The notes: generated by a model not told the origin, from the sequence alone. Positions 24,501 through 32,606 are shown, counted from the stretch's first letter. The stretch is 64,000 nt of DNA from an uncultured Eubacteriales bacterium (GCA_902492065.1 CABUKE010000010.1:8372-72371); one strand, 5' to 3'. Numbers and translations are program-made.

Positions 24501-25043
24501 TCAGTCCTCATACTGCATACTCCGGCGCAAATCCTTTGCCGCTTCAGGACCGCAAAGGAGCGTTGTCAGCGTAAAGCCAAATTCCGCCGCACAGCCTGCG
24601 CCGCGCGCTGTTACAAAATGTCCGTCCGTCACGACTGCCTCTCCGGTAACTTCGGCACCGGAAAGCGCGTCTTCAAAGCCGGGAAAGCATGTTGCGCGCT
24701 TTCCCGCCAAAAGGCCCATGTGACCCAAAATAGACGGTGCGGCGCAAATTGCGCCAATATAAGTGCCGTTCTCTACTGCCGCGCGGACAAAGGAACAAAC
24801 AGCCTCGCTGTTTTCAAGATTTGTTGTGCCCGGCATACCGCCTGGCAGGAGCACGGCCTCTGCATCGTCAAGCCGCGCCTCGGCCACGTCTATATCCGCA
24901 AACACGCGCATACCGTGCGCGCCTGTGACCGGATTTGCTCCGACTGCAACCATTTTGACACTAAGCCCCGCCCGGCGCAGAATATCAATTGGCGTGACCG
25001 CCTCAATTTCCTCAAATCCATCTGCCAAAAATACATATACCAT
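24501..25043 (-). CDS. DJ-1/PfpI-family protein (YajL/ThiJ-like)
   Basis: About 180 residues starting at the ATG after AGGTGG; a longer frame lacks a ribosome site. It shows the DJ-1 superfamily core: FLADGFEEIEAVTPIDILRRAG with the acidic partner Glu, AVLLPGGMPGTTNL, and the nucleophile elbow GAICAAPSILG carrying the reactive Cys. Close relatives are YajL/DJ-1-type proteins linked to oxidative stress or methylglyoxal and glycation defence, although the activity is debated in the literature. It is first in a cluster with the formyl-THF ligase and CPBP genes. It is not a Pfp-type protease by sequence alone. Confidence 0.9.
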   Translation of the reverse strand: MVYVFLADGFEEIEAVTPIDILRRAGLSVKMVAVGANPVTGAHGMRVFADIDVAEARLDDAEAVLLPGGMPGTTNLENSEAVCSFVRAAVENGTYIGAICAAPSILGHMGLLAGKRATCFPGFEDALSGAEVTGEAVVTDGHFVTARGAGCAAEFGFTLTTLLCGPEAAKDLRRSMQYED

Positions 25044-25124
25044 ACATCCACCTGCTCTCTGCGCATTGCGCGTTATGTTTACCTTTATTTTACTACAAAA
25101 TGAGCGCCGGCACAATAATAAAAT

Positions 25125-25155
25125 ACAGACCTGTGCAAATGCTGCACAGGTCTGT
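25125..25155 (-). terminator. Terminator of the glycosyltransferase gene
   Basis: ACAGACCTGTGCA and its exact complement are separated by 5 nt; in the minus direction the stem is followed by an AT-rich stretch with T runs. Confidence 0.75.
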
Positions 25156-25169
25156 AAAACATTCCATTA

Positions 25170-26432
25170 TCAATGTTTTTCAAAATCTTCAATCGTAATC
25201 TGCCGCGTATGTTTGGTATGTGACCACTCGGTTTTATTTTTATCAATCATACCCTGTATTGCAATTGGAATCCATGTCAGGTTATAGAACATAAACGCAA
25301 TGTAACCGAAGAACATCCGCACATCAAACTGTTTACGCTCCAGCGCGATGACAAACGGCATGTACAAAAGCTGCAAAATCACAAACGTGTTCCATACGAT
25401 TGGGGAGAATAGGTAGCTCATGTGGAAAAAGCCGATATTCCCGTCCGGATACGCGGCTTGCAGCCATGCAAACAACGTGATAAACCCGAGCGCAATGATT
25501 CGGATTGGCTGTACAAGATAAATCGCACAGTCAAAGCAGAGGAACTTTCCTTCTTTGAACGCCTTTTTCATCAGCTTGCCAAAGAAGCGGGACGCAACGT
25601 CCGCGTGCCCCTGCATCCACCGCTTACGCTGGCGCCAGCTCTGCACAAGCGTGAGCGGTTTTTCATCGTAGATAATTGCGTCGTGTGCCCAGCCGACCCG
25701 CTCATCATTAAGCGCAAGCTTCATGGTAAACTCCATATCTTCGGTTAGGCAGGTCGCACCCCAGCCGAGCTTTTTAAGAAGCTCCGTATTCATAACAAAA
25801 CCTGTGCCGGAAAGCTGGCACGAAAGGCCGAGATTGTGGCGCGCCGCCTGGAACACGCGGCTGACCGACCAGAACGAGAACGAATATGAGCATGTAATCC
25901 ACGAATCAAACGGGTTTTTGCTGTCGACATAGCCCTGTACCACTTTATAACCGTTATTGATTTGGTGATTCATGGCCTTCAAGAAGTTTTTGTCAACCAG
26001 GTTGTCGGCGTCAAAAATCCCGATATAATCGTACTGCTTTTCCATATGGAACAGCTTGTCAAACATCCACTCGAGCGCAAAGCCCTTGCCGCGCTCCGTG
26101 TTGTTGAACCGTTCATATACGATTGCGCCATGTTCGCGCGCAATCTCCGCCGTGCGGTCCGTGCAGTTGTCGGCTATGACAAAGATATCATACGCGTCTT
26201 TATCGTAGTCTATCGAGCGCAGGCTGTCGACCATATTGCCGATTACAACTTCTTCGTCGTGTGCCGCAACAAGCAACGCAAACGTGTTGGTGCGGTTCGG
26301 CGGATTTTTCGGCTCACGCTTTGGAATCCATCCGAAAATACCGATTACAAAGTAATACAGCGTTACCGCCAGCGCGAGTATCTGTACGACCATTGTGACA
26401 TAGTTGAGTAATTCAAGAATAAAATCCTGCAA
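25170..26432 (-). CDS. Membrane family-2 glycosyltransferase (processive type)
   Basis: 420 residues, starting at TTG 6 nt after GGGGGG. One N-terminal membrane helix (about 10-35) precedes a GT2 catalytic domain: NTFALLVAAHDEEVVIGNMV, the Asp of IVIADNCTDRT type, FDADN (DxD), SGTGFVMN, CLTEDMEF (the TED motif) and QRKRWMQGH (QxxRW). The QxxRW motif marks enzymes of the cellulose, hyaluronan and poly-GlcNAc synthase class. Three or four C-terminal membrane helices follow. It probably makes or extends a surface polysaccharide or glycolipid. There are no accessory polymer-export genes beside it, so the product is unknown. The gene stands alone, ending at its own terminator. Confidence 0.9.
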   Translation of the reverse strand: MQDFILELLNYVTMVVQILALAVTLYYFVIGIFGWIPKREPKNPPNRTNTFALLVAAHDEEVVIGNMVDSLRSIDYDKDAYDIFVIADNCTDRTAEIAREHGAIVYERFNNTERGKGFALEWMFDKLFHMEKQYDYIGIFDADNLVDKNFLKAMNHQINNGYKVVQGYVDSKNPFDSWITCSYSFSFWSVSRVFQAARHNLGLSCQLSGTGFVMNTELLKKLGWGATCLTEDMEFTMKLALNDERVGWAHDAIIYDEKPLTLVQSWRQRKRWMQGHADVASRFFGKLMKKAFKEGKFLCFDCAIYLVQPIRIIALGFITLFAWLQAAYPDGNIGFFHMSYLFSPIVWNTFVILQLLYMPFVIALERKQFDVRMFFGYIAFMFYNLTWIPIAIQGMIDKNKTEWSHTKHTRQITIEDFEKH

Positions 26433-26526
26433 AATTGTCCCCCCAATTTCCTTAAAAAATCAAGATTGTATAAAAATCCGTCCCAGGAAATAAGCACATA
26501 GTAAAAACATCCGGTTTTTTGCTCTG

Positions 26527-26552
26527 TAAAAAGCCAGAGGTTCTCTTTGGCT
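26527..26552 (-). terminator. Orphan terminator-like hairpin
   Basis: Read on the minus strand, AGCC-AGAG and CTCT-GGCT pair with a small bulge and are followed by TTTTT. No minus-strand gene lies between it and the M23 gene, so it may end an unannotated short transcript or be a relic. Confidence 0.4.
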
Positions 26553-26834
26553 AATCTTTAATATACACTATTTTTTGGCCGGTTGCAAGATGTTTTCCAG
26601 AAAAAGCGGAGTTAAAATTTACATAAATTTACAAACTTGCGACTTTCTTTGTGGTACTATATAAATATTCTATAAAATAAACATTTTATTTTAGCAATAA
26701 TAGCTGGGGCTTTCAATAGATAAGACAAAAACCGTGCTGAAATAGTTTCATATTCAATCCTTTAATATAAATATGAAGAAAAACAACAATTCATACGTAC
26801 GAGCTGGCGCTTGCTGTCGGACGTTAAAAAAATG

Positions 26835-26851
26835 TTTACAAATTTGTTACA
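26835..26851 (-). promoter_or_regulatory. WalR-like binding box
   Basis: On the minus strand, TGTAAC-N5-TGTAAA matches the published WalR (YycF) consensus TGTWAH-N5-TGTWAH at every defined position. It lies 19 nt upstream of the candidate -35 of the M23 hydrolase gene, the type of gene WalR controls in Bacillus and Staphylococcus. Confidence 0.5.
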
Positions 26852-26870
26852 AATAAGTTGCGGAAAGGGG

Positions 26871-26899
26871 TTGATTTTTTTCTTGCTATGGTGTAGAAT
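26871..26899 (+). promoter_or_regulatory. Candidate promoter of the M23 hydrolase gene
   Basis: TTGATT and TAGAAT are separated by 17 nt, leaving a ~130-nt leader before the hydrolase start. Confidence 0.55.
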
Positions 26900-27036
26900 A
26901 GACACAGTTAATAATTTTGTAATATTTTCTTTGGGCGGCGCAGACGGGTTTCTGGTACATATGCGGCCGGACCGAGGAAATGAAAATACGAAGTTCCATT
27001 CGGGAATTGTTACGAAAAAATTAAAGAGGTGGTACC

Positions 27037-28743
27037 ATGAATCGCGAGTCATTTTCGGGCTCAAAGTGCAGCAAGTTAGAGGGCGACGCGCGCAAGACGC
27101 GCCGGGACTGCATTGCAGTCGGAACCGAGGAAAGCGCAGACCTCAAAGTGAATACGGCGGCGGAAGCGCCGGTTGTTCAGGCTTGCCAGACGGAGAAGGA
27201 AACGACAGCGCAGATTGAAACAGCTGTAGAAACGGCTCAGCCGGAACCGGAAACCCCAGCGCGGCGGGGGATTGCAGTGCGCTGTGCAGAGGCGTGGGAG
27301 TCGTTTGCCGGTCGGGTTAAACGGTATTTTGTATTTGACACTGTCGTTGGCAGGGAAAAGGCAAAGGGCTCCTTCCAGCAGAAGTGCGCCGCCGGCATGG
27401 AAAAGGTGAAACACTGCTTCGGGCATGAACGGCACCGTTCGGCCGTAGCGCTGGGCGGGAGTGTATCGCTTGTAGCCGTTGCATTTGTTGTAGTCGTACT
27501 TAACTTTTCGATTGGGTTTGAAACGGTTGTAAACGGGCAGTCGGTCGGCGTTCTGCCGAACAAGCAGGAATGCGAGGAGATTGTCAACGAGGTCAACACC
27601 ACGCTGGTGCAAAACTTTGGCGAGGAGAGCCAGATTGACGCGGAGATCGTGGCAATCCCGTGTCTGGTTCCGCGCGACTCGTATACGCCGGAGGAAGAGG
27701 TCAAGGACGCGGTTTGCAAGCTGAGCGATAAAATGCACGAGATGCAGGTGATTTACCTCGAGGACACGGCGCTGTGCGCTGTTGCAAGCGAGGAGGAAGT
27801 GCAGCAGGTGATGCAGGGCTTCCGGGACTATTACACCGGCGGCGACGAGAACGTGACCTTTGAAACGGATAAGCAGCTTACGGTAAAGGCGGAGCTTGCG
27901 CCGGTTTCGCTCCTGCGCAGTGTGGAAGACGCAATCAACGTCTTAAACGGCAGCGAGAAGCAGGAGAACGAATACACGGTACAGCCGGGCGACACGCTTT
28001 GGAGCATTTCGCGCAAGTATGACACGAGCGTAGACGAGCTGCTCGCCATCAACGAAGGGCTGACCGAGGACATTGTGGACGGCGATGTGATTACGGTAAA
28101 ATCGTATGTACCTGTTGTAAAGGTTACGACCCGGCAGGTGGCGGAATATACGGAATCTGTTCCCTATGAGACGCAGGTTGTGGAGACGGAGAACCTCTAC
28201 CGCGGCAAGAGCGAGGTCACCCAGGAGGGTGAAGACGGCGAGGTTGCGGTCGTTGCAAGCATCGTAAAGGAAAACGGGCAGGAAGTATCCCGCGATATTT
28301 TGGAGCAGACGACGGTCAAGGAGGCTGTGCCGCAGGTAAAGCAGGTCGGCGTAAAGGAGCCGCCGAGCGGCTACGGCACGGGCACGTTCCGCGCGCCGGT
28401 GTCGGGTACGATTACGTCACGCTTTGGCTACCGCCGGAGCGGCTACCACAAGGGGCTTGACATTGCAAACAGCTACGGCACGCCAATCCGCGCGGCGGAC
28501 AACGGTATTGTAATCCAGGCTGGCTGGGACGGGCTGTTCGGCAAGCTGGTCAAGATTGACCACCAGAACGGCTACGTTACGTACTACGCGCACAACAGCA
28601 GCTTTGCAGTCAGCGTCGGCGACGTGGTCCAGAAGGGCGACGTGGTTGCGTACATGGGCTCGACGGGCAACTCCACCGGGAACCATTGCCACTTTGAGAT
28701 TCATAAAAACGGCGTGGTGCAGAATCCGGAAAATTATATTTAA
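27037..28743 (+). CDS. M23 peptidoglycan endopeptidase with LysM and G5 domains
   Basis: 568 residues. A long cytoplasmic N terminus (~130 residues, charged) precedes one membrane helix (SVSLVAVAFVVVVLNFSIGF, about 145-165), so it is anchored with its C-terminal domains outside. Then come a variable region; a LysM domain (YTVQPGDTLWSISRKYDTSV, about 310-355); a G5 domain (TTRQVAEYTESVPYETQVVE, then RGKSEVTQEGEDGEV); and a C-terminal M23/LytM domain with zinc motifs HKGLD and HCHFEIH plus RFGYR. It should cleave peptide cross-links of peptidoglycan during growth or separation. It has its own promoter, preceded by a WalR-like box, and a terminator. Confidence 0.95.
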   Translation: MNRESFSGSKCSKLEGDARKTRRDCIAVGTEESADLKVNTAAEAPVVQACQTEKETTAQIETAVETAQPEPETPARRGIAVRCAEAWESFAGRVKRYFVFDTVVGREKAKGSFQQKCAAGMEKVKHCFGHERHRSAVALGGSVSLVAVAFVVVVLNFSIGFETVVNGQSVGVLPNKQECEEIVNEVNTTLVQNFGEESQIDAEIVAIPCLVPRDSYTPEEEVKDAVCKLSDKMHEMQVIYLEDTALCAVASEEEVQQVMQGFRDYYTGGDENVTFETDKQLTVKAELAPVSLLRSVEDAINVLNGSEKQENEYTVQPGDTLWSISRKYDTSVDELLAINEGLTEDIVDGDVITVKSYVPVVKVTTRQVAEYTESVPYETQVVETENLYRGKSEVTQEGEDGEVAVVASIVKENGQEVSRDILEQTTVKEAVPQVKQVGVKEPPSGYGTGTFRAPVSGTITSRFGYRRSGYHKGLDIANSYGTPIRAADNGIVIQAGWDGLFGKLVKIDHQNGYVTYYAHNSSFAVSVGDVVQKGDVVAYMGSTGNSTGNHCHFEIHKNGVVQNPENYI

Positions 28744-28750
28744 AAAATAA

Positions 28751-28776
28751 AAAACGGGCGAAAGCCCGTTTTTTTT
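28751..28776 (+). terminator. Intrinsic terminator of the M23 gene
   Basis: AAAACGGGC pairs with GCCCGTTTT across a GAAA tetraloop and is followed by a long T run. Confidence 0.92.
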
Positions 28777-28875
28777 GTGCACAAGGGCGCAAACGTAAAG
28801 AAAAATAAAAAGAAAAAAACATCAAGCAAATAACTCTTTTCCTAAACAAATCAGTTTATAACAAGCCTGCGGCGC

Positions 28876-29011
28876 GATACTTTTGCATGGCGGACAAAGT
28901 CCGCCTTTTAAAGTATCCAAAACGTGGGGTTCTCCCCATTGCCCGCCATGCGGGCAGTTCACCCCCTTCAAACGACCGCTGCGCGGGCTAAAACCCATGG
29001 GCTAAAGCGGT
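28876..29011. repeat. Hairpin-rich block, candidate structured element
   Basis: Four hairpins are packed into about 135 nt. The first is a two-part stem (outer GATACTTT/AAAGTATC, inner GGCGGAC/GTCCGCC with AAA loop). The second is TGGGG/CCCCA with a short loop, the third GCCCGC/GCGGGC with CAT loop, and the fourth an ACCGCT/AGCGGT stem enclosing a repeated GGGCTAAA. No open frame or T-run terminator explains them. The block begins ~100 nt after the M23 terminator and its end overlaps the stop codon of the minus-strand RHH gene. It resembles a dispersed palindromic repeat or a structured RNA; neither is proven. Confidence 0.55.
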
Positions 29012-29175
29012 TCCCTATCATTTTTCTCCATATCTCTGATATGACGTTTCAATACCAGATTGACATATTGCGAAAAGGAACGGAAAGAATCGTCGCTCAG
29101 ATGCCGTACCTGTTCCGCCACGTTAGAATCCAATGTAAGGCTGACCTTTGTTTTTAGTGGTAAATTTGAAGTCAT
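29002..29175 (-). CDS. Small ribbon-helix-helix (RHH) family protein
   Basis: A 57-residue protein. It begins with ATG 9 nt after a strong AAGGAGG site. The start is MTSNLPLKTKVSLTLDSNVA: a short N-terminal segment, then the polar/hydrophobic alternating strand (KTKVSLTLD) typical of RHH DNA-binding proteins. It continues with EQVRHLSDDSFRSFSQYVNL, an Arc/CopG-type helix-turn-helix with the conserved S-x-S-x-YV pattern, and a final Lys/Arg-rich helix (KRHIRDMEKNDREPL). A minus-strand promoter with an 18-bp palindrome at its start site precedes it. It is divergent from an XRE gene. It may be a plasmid- or antitoxin-type regulator, but no toxin gene is present next to it. Confidence 0.8.
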   Translation of the reverse strand: MTSNLPLKTKVSLTLDSNVAEQVRHLSDDSFRSFSQYVNLVLKRHIRDMEKNDREPL

Positions 29176-29201
29176 AAATTATCCCCTCCTTCAAAATAAT
29201 T

Positions 29202-29219
29202 TAGAACCAAATGGTTCTA
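29202..29219. promoter_or_regulatory. 18-bp palindromic operator between the RHH and XRE genes
   Basis: TAGAACCA and its exact complement TGGTTCTA flank AA. The palindrome covers about +1 to +18 of the RHH promoter, a position suited to repression. Either the RHH or the XRE protein could be its ligand. Confidence 0.7.
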
Positions 29220-29226
29220 TAATGAG

Positions 29227-29255
29227 ATTGTATCAGATTTTTATGGTAAAGTCAA
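29227..29255 (-). promoter_or_regulatory. Promoter of the RHH gene
   Basis: On the minus strand TTGACT and TACAAT are separated by 17 nt. The upstream end overlaps a second, weaker inverted repeat (ATAGTA/TACTAT) that lies nearer the XRE start. Confidence 0.7.
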
Positions 29256-29291
29256 TAGTACCAATCAATACTATGTGGGGGGTGATTTTGA

Positions 29292-29504
29292 TTGTATTTT
29301 AAGAGATTAAGGGATTTACGAATTGATAATGATTTAAAACAGACCGATGTTGCAGAATTTTTAGGGATTCAACAGACTGTATATTCCAGATATGAAAGAG
29401 GATTCCGTACAATTCCAGTTGAATATATTATAAAATTGGCAGATTTCTATCATACCAGTACAGATTATTTGTTGGGAAGAACAGACAATAAAGAAATAAA
29501 ATAA
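29292..29504 (+). CDS. XRE-family helix-turn-helix regulator, minimal form
   Basis: 70 residues, essentially one HTH domain: LRDLRIDNDLKQTDVAEFLG, then QQTVYSRYERGFRTIPVEY, ending TDYLLGRTDN, the common end of single-domain XRE regulators. The TTG start follows GGGGGGTG by about 8 nt. Codon use is clearly more AT-rich than in flanking housekeeping genes, which together with the RHH neighbour suggests acquired DNA. It is divergent from the RHH gene over a 116-nt operator region and followed by a bidirectional terminator shared with ppdK. Confidence 0.9.
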   Translation: MYFKRLRDLRIDNDLKQTDVAEFLGIQQTVYSRYERGFRTIPVEYIIKLADFYHTSTDYLLGRTDNKEIK

Positions 29505-29532
29505 AAAAAGACAGCCGGCCGGCTGTCTTTTT
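29503..29532. terminator. Bidirectional terminator between XRE and ppdK genes
   Basis: AAGACAGCC pairs with GGCTGTCTT around GGCC, with A and T runs on either side. Confidence 0.9.
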
Positions 29533-29547
29533 TAAATGAAATCAATT

Positions 29548-32175
29548 TTACAGTTCCTCTTTGATTTTTGCCTGCGCCGCCGCAAGCTTTGCAATCGGCA
29601 CGCGGTACGGGGAGCAGGACACATAGTTGAGGCCGACTCTGTGACAGAACTCCACGCTCGACGGGTCGCCGCCGTGCTCGCCGCAGATACCGAGCTTGAT
29701 GTCGGGCCTTGTCGCCCGACCGGCCTTAGCCGCCATTTGGATCAGCTTGCCTACGCCGTTTTGGTCGAGACGTGCAAACGGGTCGGACTCAAAGACCTTT
29801 TTCTCATAGTAATCGGACAGGAACTTGCCCGCGTCGTCGCGGGAGAAACCGTACGTCATCTGCGTCAGGTCGTTGGTACCGAAGGAGAAGAACTCCGCCT
29901 CAGTCGCGATTTCGTCCGCCAAAAGCGCGGCGCGCGGCACCTCAATCATGGTGCCGACCATATACTTCATCTCTACACCAGCCTTTGCGATGATGTCGTC
30001 CGCCGTTTTGGTGATGATGTCCTTGACATATTTCAATTCCTTGACCTCGCCGACAAGCGGAATCATAATCTCCGGCGTAACGTCGAGACCCTCTTTCTTG
30101 ACGTTAATCGCCGCCTCAATGATGGCGCGCGCCTGCATGGCCGCAATCTCCGGATACGTGACCGCCAGACGGCAGCCGCGGTGGCCGAGCATGGGGTTAA
30201 ACTCGTGCAAATCGGCAACCGTTTCCTTCAGCGTGTTGTAAGAAAGGCCCATTTCCTTTGCCAGCGCGCGGATATCGTCGTCACTGCTGGGCAAAAACTC
30301 GTGAAGCGGTGGGTCGAGCAGGCGAATCGTCACCGGAAGCCCGCCGAGCGCCTTGAACAATCCCTCAAAGTCGCCGCGCTGCATGGGAAGCAGCTTGTCG
30401 AGCGCACGCTGGCGCTGCTGGAGCGTCTTTGCCACAATCATCTCGCGTACCGCGGGGATACGCGCCTCGTCAAAGAACATGTGCTCCGTGCGGCAAAGGC
30501 CAATCCCCTCCGCGCCGAAGCGTACCGCCGTGAGCGCGTCCTTCGGCGTGTCGGCGTTTGTCCGTACCTGCAGCCTGCGCTCCTCGTCCGCCCAGCTCAT
30601 AAACTTGGCAAAGTCGCCCGTGAGCGACGCCTCCTGCGTGTCAATCGCCTCGGCGTAGATGTTGCCGGTCGAGCCGTCGAGCGAGATATAATCGCCTTCG
30701 TTGAGGCGGCGTTCCGCTAAAAGGCAGTACTTTTCATCTTCGTTTACCACAAGCTCGCCGCAGCCGGCCACACAGCATGTCCCCATGCCGCGCGCCACAA
30801 CAGCCGCGTGCGAGGTCATGCCACCGCGCGCCGTGAGGATGCCCTCCGCCGCGTTCATGCCCTCAATGTCCTCGGGCGAGGTTTCAAGACGGACGAGTAC
30901 AACCTTTTCGCCGCGCTCAGTCGCCGCTTCGACTGCATCCGCCGCGTTGAAGTAGATTTTGCCGCATGCTGCGCCCGGGGAAGCTGGGAGCGCCGTCGCC
31001 GCCGGGACAGCCTTTTTGAGCGCCTCCGGGTCAAACGTCGGGTGGAGCAGCGCATCGAGCTGGCGCGGGTCAACCTTTAAAAGCGCTTCCTTCTTGGTCG
31101 CAAGCCCCTCGTCTACGAGGTCGACCGCAATTTTGAGCGCCGCCGCCGCGGTGCGCTTGCCGTTTCTCGTTTGCAGCATGTAGAGCTTGCCGTTCTCAAT
31201 CGTAAACTCCATGTCCTGCATGTCTTTGTAGTGGTTCTCAAGCTTGCCCGCAATTTCCACAAACTGCGCGTATACCTCTGGCATATCCTGCTCGAGATGC
31301 GTGATTGGGTTCGGCGTGCGGATACCGGCCACAACGTCCTCGCCCTGCGCGTTCATCAAATATTCGCCGTATAGCTTCTTTTCGCCGGTTGCAGGGTTGC
31401 GTGTAAACGCAACGCCCGTGCCGGACTTGTCGCCCGTGTTGCCGAATACCATGGCCTGCACGTTGACCGCCGTGCCCCAGTCGTAGGGGATATCGTTCAT
31501 GCGGCGGTATACGATGGCGCGCGGGTTGTCCCAGCTGCGGAATACAGCCTCAACCGACTCGATGAGCTGCGTCTGCGGATCCTGTGGAAAGTCCGTCCCC
31601 TTTTCCTTCCGGTATAGCTCCTTATAGCGGCGAATTAATTCCTTAAGGTCGTCCGCGTCAAGCTCGGTGTCGAGCTTTACACCTTTTTCTTCTTTTAATT
31701 CATCTATAATTTTTTCAAATTTCGGTTTTGGTATCTCCATAACAACGTCGGAGAACATCTGGATAAACCGACGGTAGCTGTCGTATGCAAAGCGCGGGTT
31801 GTTCGTCAGCTTTGCCAGCCCTTCCGTCACCTCATCTGTCAGCCCGAGGTTCAAAATGGTGTCCATCATGCCCGGCATGGACGCGCGCGCGCCGCTGCGG
31901 ACCGATACGAGGAACGGGTTTTCCTTGTCGCCAAACTTTTTGCCGACAATTCCTTCCGTTACCGCAAGCTTTTCTTTGATTTCAGCAATGATGTCGTCCG
32001 CAATCTTCTTCCCGTCGTCATAGTAGCGCGTGCATGCCTCGGTTGTAACTGTGAAGCCCTGTGGTACCGGAAAACCGAGTTTGGTCATTTCCGCAAGGTT
32101 TGCCCCCTTGCCGCCCAGCAGGTTCCGCATGGAGGCGTCGCCCTCGCTGAACAGATATACATATTTATTGCCCAT
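29548..32175 (-). CDS. ppdK: Pyruvate, phosphate dikinase
   Basis: Interconverts pyruvate, ATP and phosphate with PEP, AMP and pyrophosphate; in anaerobes it runs in both glycolytic and gluconeogenic directions. At 875 residues it matches the well-studied Clostridium symbiosum enzyme. Domains in order: N-terminal ATP-grasp (GGKGANLAEM near the start, VRSGARASMPGMMDTILNLG), the swivelling phosphohistidine domain with catalytic His456 in GGMTSHAAVVARGMG, and a C-terminal PEP/pyruvate TIM barrel with GLCRTEHMF and KLGICGEHGGDP containing the active-site Cys. A GGAGGAACAG site precedes the ATG. The gene is monocistronic. PEP synthase is excluded by the domain lengths and the absence of its C-terminal form. 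Confidence 0.97.
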   Translation of the reverse strand: MGNKYVYLFSEGDASMRNLLGGKGANLAEMTKLGFPVPQGFTVTTEACTRYYDDGKKIADDIIAEIKEKLAVTEGIVGKKFGDKENPFLVSVRSGARASMPGMMDTILNLGLTDEVTEGLAKLTNNPRFAYDSYRRFIQMFSDVVMEIPKPKFEKIIDELKEEKGVKLDTELDADDLKELIRRYKELYRKEKGTDFPQDPQTQLIESVEAVFRSWDNPRAIVYRRMNDIPYDWGTAVNVQAMVFGNTGDKSGTGVAFTRNPATGEKKLYGEYLMNAQGEDVVAGIRTPNPITHLEQDMPEVYAQFVEIAGKLENHYKDMQDMEFTIENGKLYMLQTRNGKRTAAAALKIAVDLVDEGLATKKEALLKVDPRQLDALLHPTFDPEALKKAVPAATALPASPGAACGKIYFNAADAVEAATERGEKVVLVRLETSPEDIEGMNAAEGILTARGGMTSHAAVVARGMGTCCVAGCGELVVNEDEKYCLLAERRLNEGDYISLDGSTGNIYAEAIDTQEASLTGDFAKFMSWADEERRLQVRTNADTPKDALTAVRFGAEGIGLCRTEHMFFDEARIPAVREMIVAKTLQQRQRALDKLLPMQRGDFEGLFKALGGLPVTIRLLDPPLHEFLPSSDDDIRALAKEMGLSYNTLKETVADLHEFNPMLGHRGCRLAVTYPEIAAMQARAIIEAAINVKKEGLDVTPEIMIPLVGEVKELKYVKDIITKTADDIIAKAGVEMKYMVGTMIEVPRAALLADEIATEAEFFSFGTNDLTQMTYGFSRDDAGKFLSDYYEKKVFESDPFARLDQNGVGKLIQMAAKAGRATRPDIKLGICGEHGGDPSSVEFCHRVGLNYVSCSPYRVPIAKLAAAQAKIKEEL

Positions 32176-32606
32176 TCCTGTTCCTCCTTCGTGATTTCGT
32201 ATGATTCGGTTGTGCGTGAATTATATCATAAGGCGGGGACACATTTCCACAAAAAAGCGGGAAAAAGTCCGTTTGCCTAAATTTCTCCCAAAAGTTCAGC
32301 AGAAAAAAGGAAATATTATGTCCGGCACAGCGGAGAGAAAAGGCGTACCGGAATCATAATTGGAAAACAATTGGAGCTTTAAAGAAAAAATACGCACAAA
32401 CGTCTGCGCCTAACTTTGTTTCAATTGTACCGTATTCTGGTAAAAAAAGCAACCCCAATTTTAAAATAAAAAAGGGCGGCGGCCCATGTGCGCCTAAGAT
32501 TTGTCACAGTTTAAACAAAGCTTTACATTTGGTAAGCTTTATGATATGATTATAAACTAAGTGGAAACAATTTATACATCACAAATCAACGGTATGGAAG
32601 GGTCGT
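32176..32606. other. 431-nt intergenic region between ppdK and the aminotransferase gene
   Basis: Divergent, AT-rich region. A TATAAT (minus, 32220-32225) lies about 45 nt upstream of ppdK but has no good -35. The plus-strand promoter at 32522-32550 serves the aminotransferase. In between are short A-rich tracts and an imperfect hairpin near 32470, with no coding frame or riboswitch that I recognise. Confidence 0.6.
32522..32550 (+). promoter_or_regulatory. Promoter of the aminotransferase-trpS run
   Basis: TTTACA and TATGAT are separated by 17 nt, about 50 nt upstream of the first start codon. An AAGCTTTA motif occurs on the -35 side and AAGCTTTA again in the spacer. Confidence 0.65.

Larger units (their letters stand above)
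26433..27036. other. 604-nt intergenic region between divergent genes
   Basis: AT-rich non-coding stretch between the glycosyltransferase (minus) and the M23 hydrolase (plus). It contains an orphan minus-strand terminator-like hairpin, a WalR-like box and a candidate promoter (listed separately), then a ~135-nt leader to the hydrolase. No coding frame with a ribosome site was found. The leader does not show a riboswitch that I recognise. Confidence 0.6.

Noticed and set aside
26900..27036. c-di-AMP (ydaO-type) riboswitch in the leader of the M23 gene
   Set aside because: Such riboswitches often precede wall hydrolases, but I could not find the conserved ydaO core sequence; the leader is short and mostly AT-rich.
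29503..29532. Attachment site or inverted repeat of a mobile element beside the XRE gene
   Set aside because: The palindrome has A and T flanks typical of a bidirectional terminator between convergent genes and no matching copy was seen at the other end of the island.
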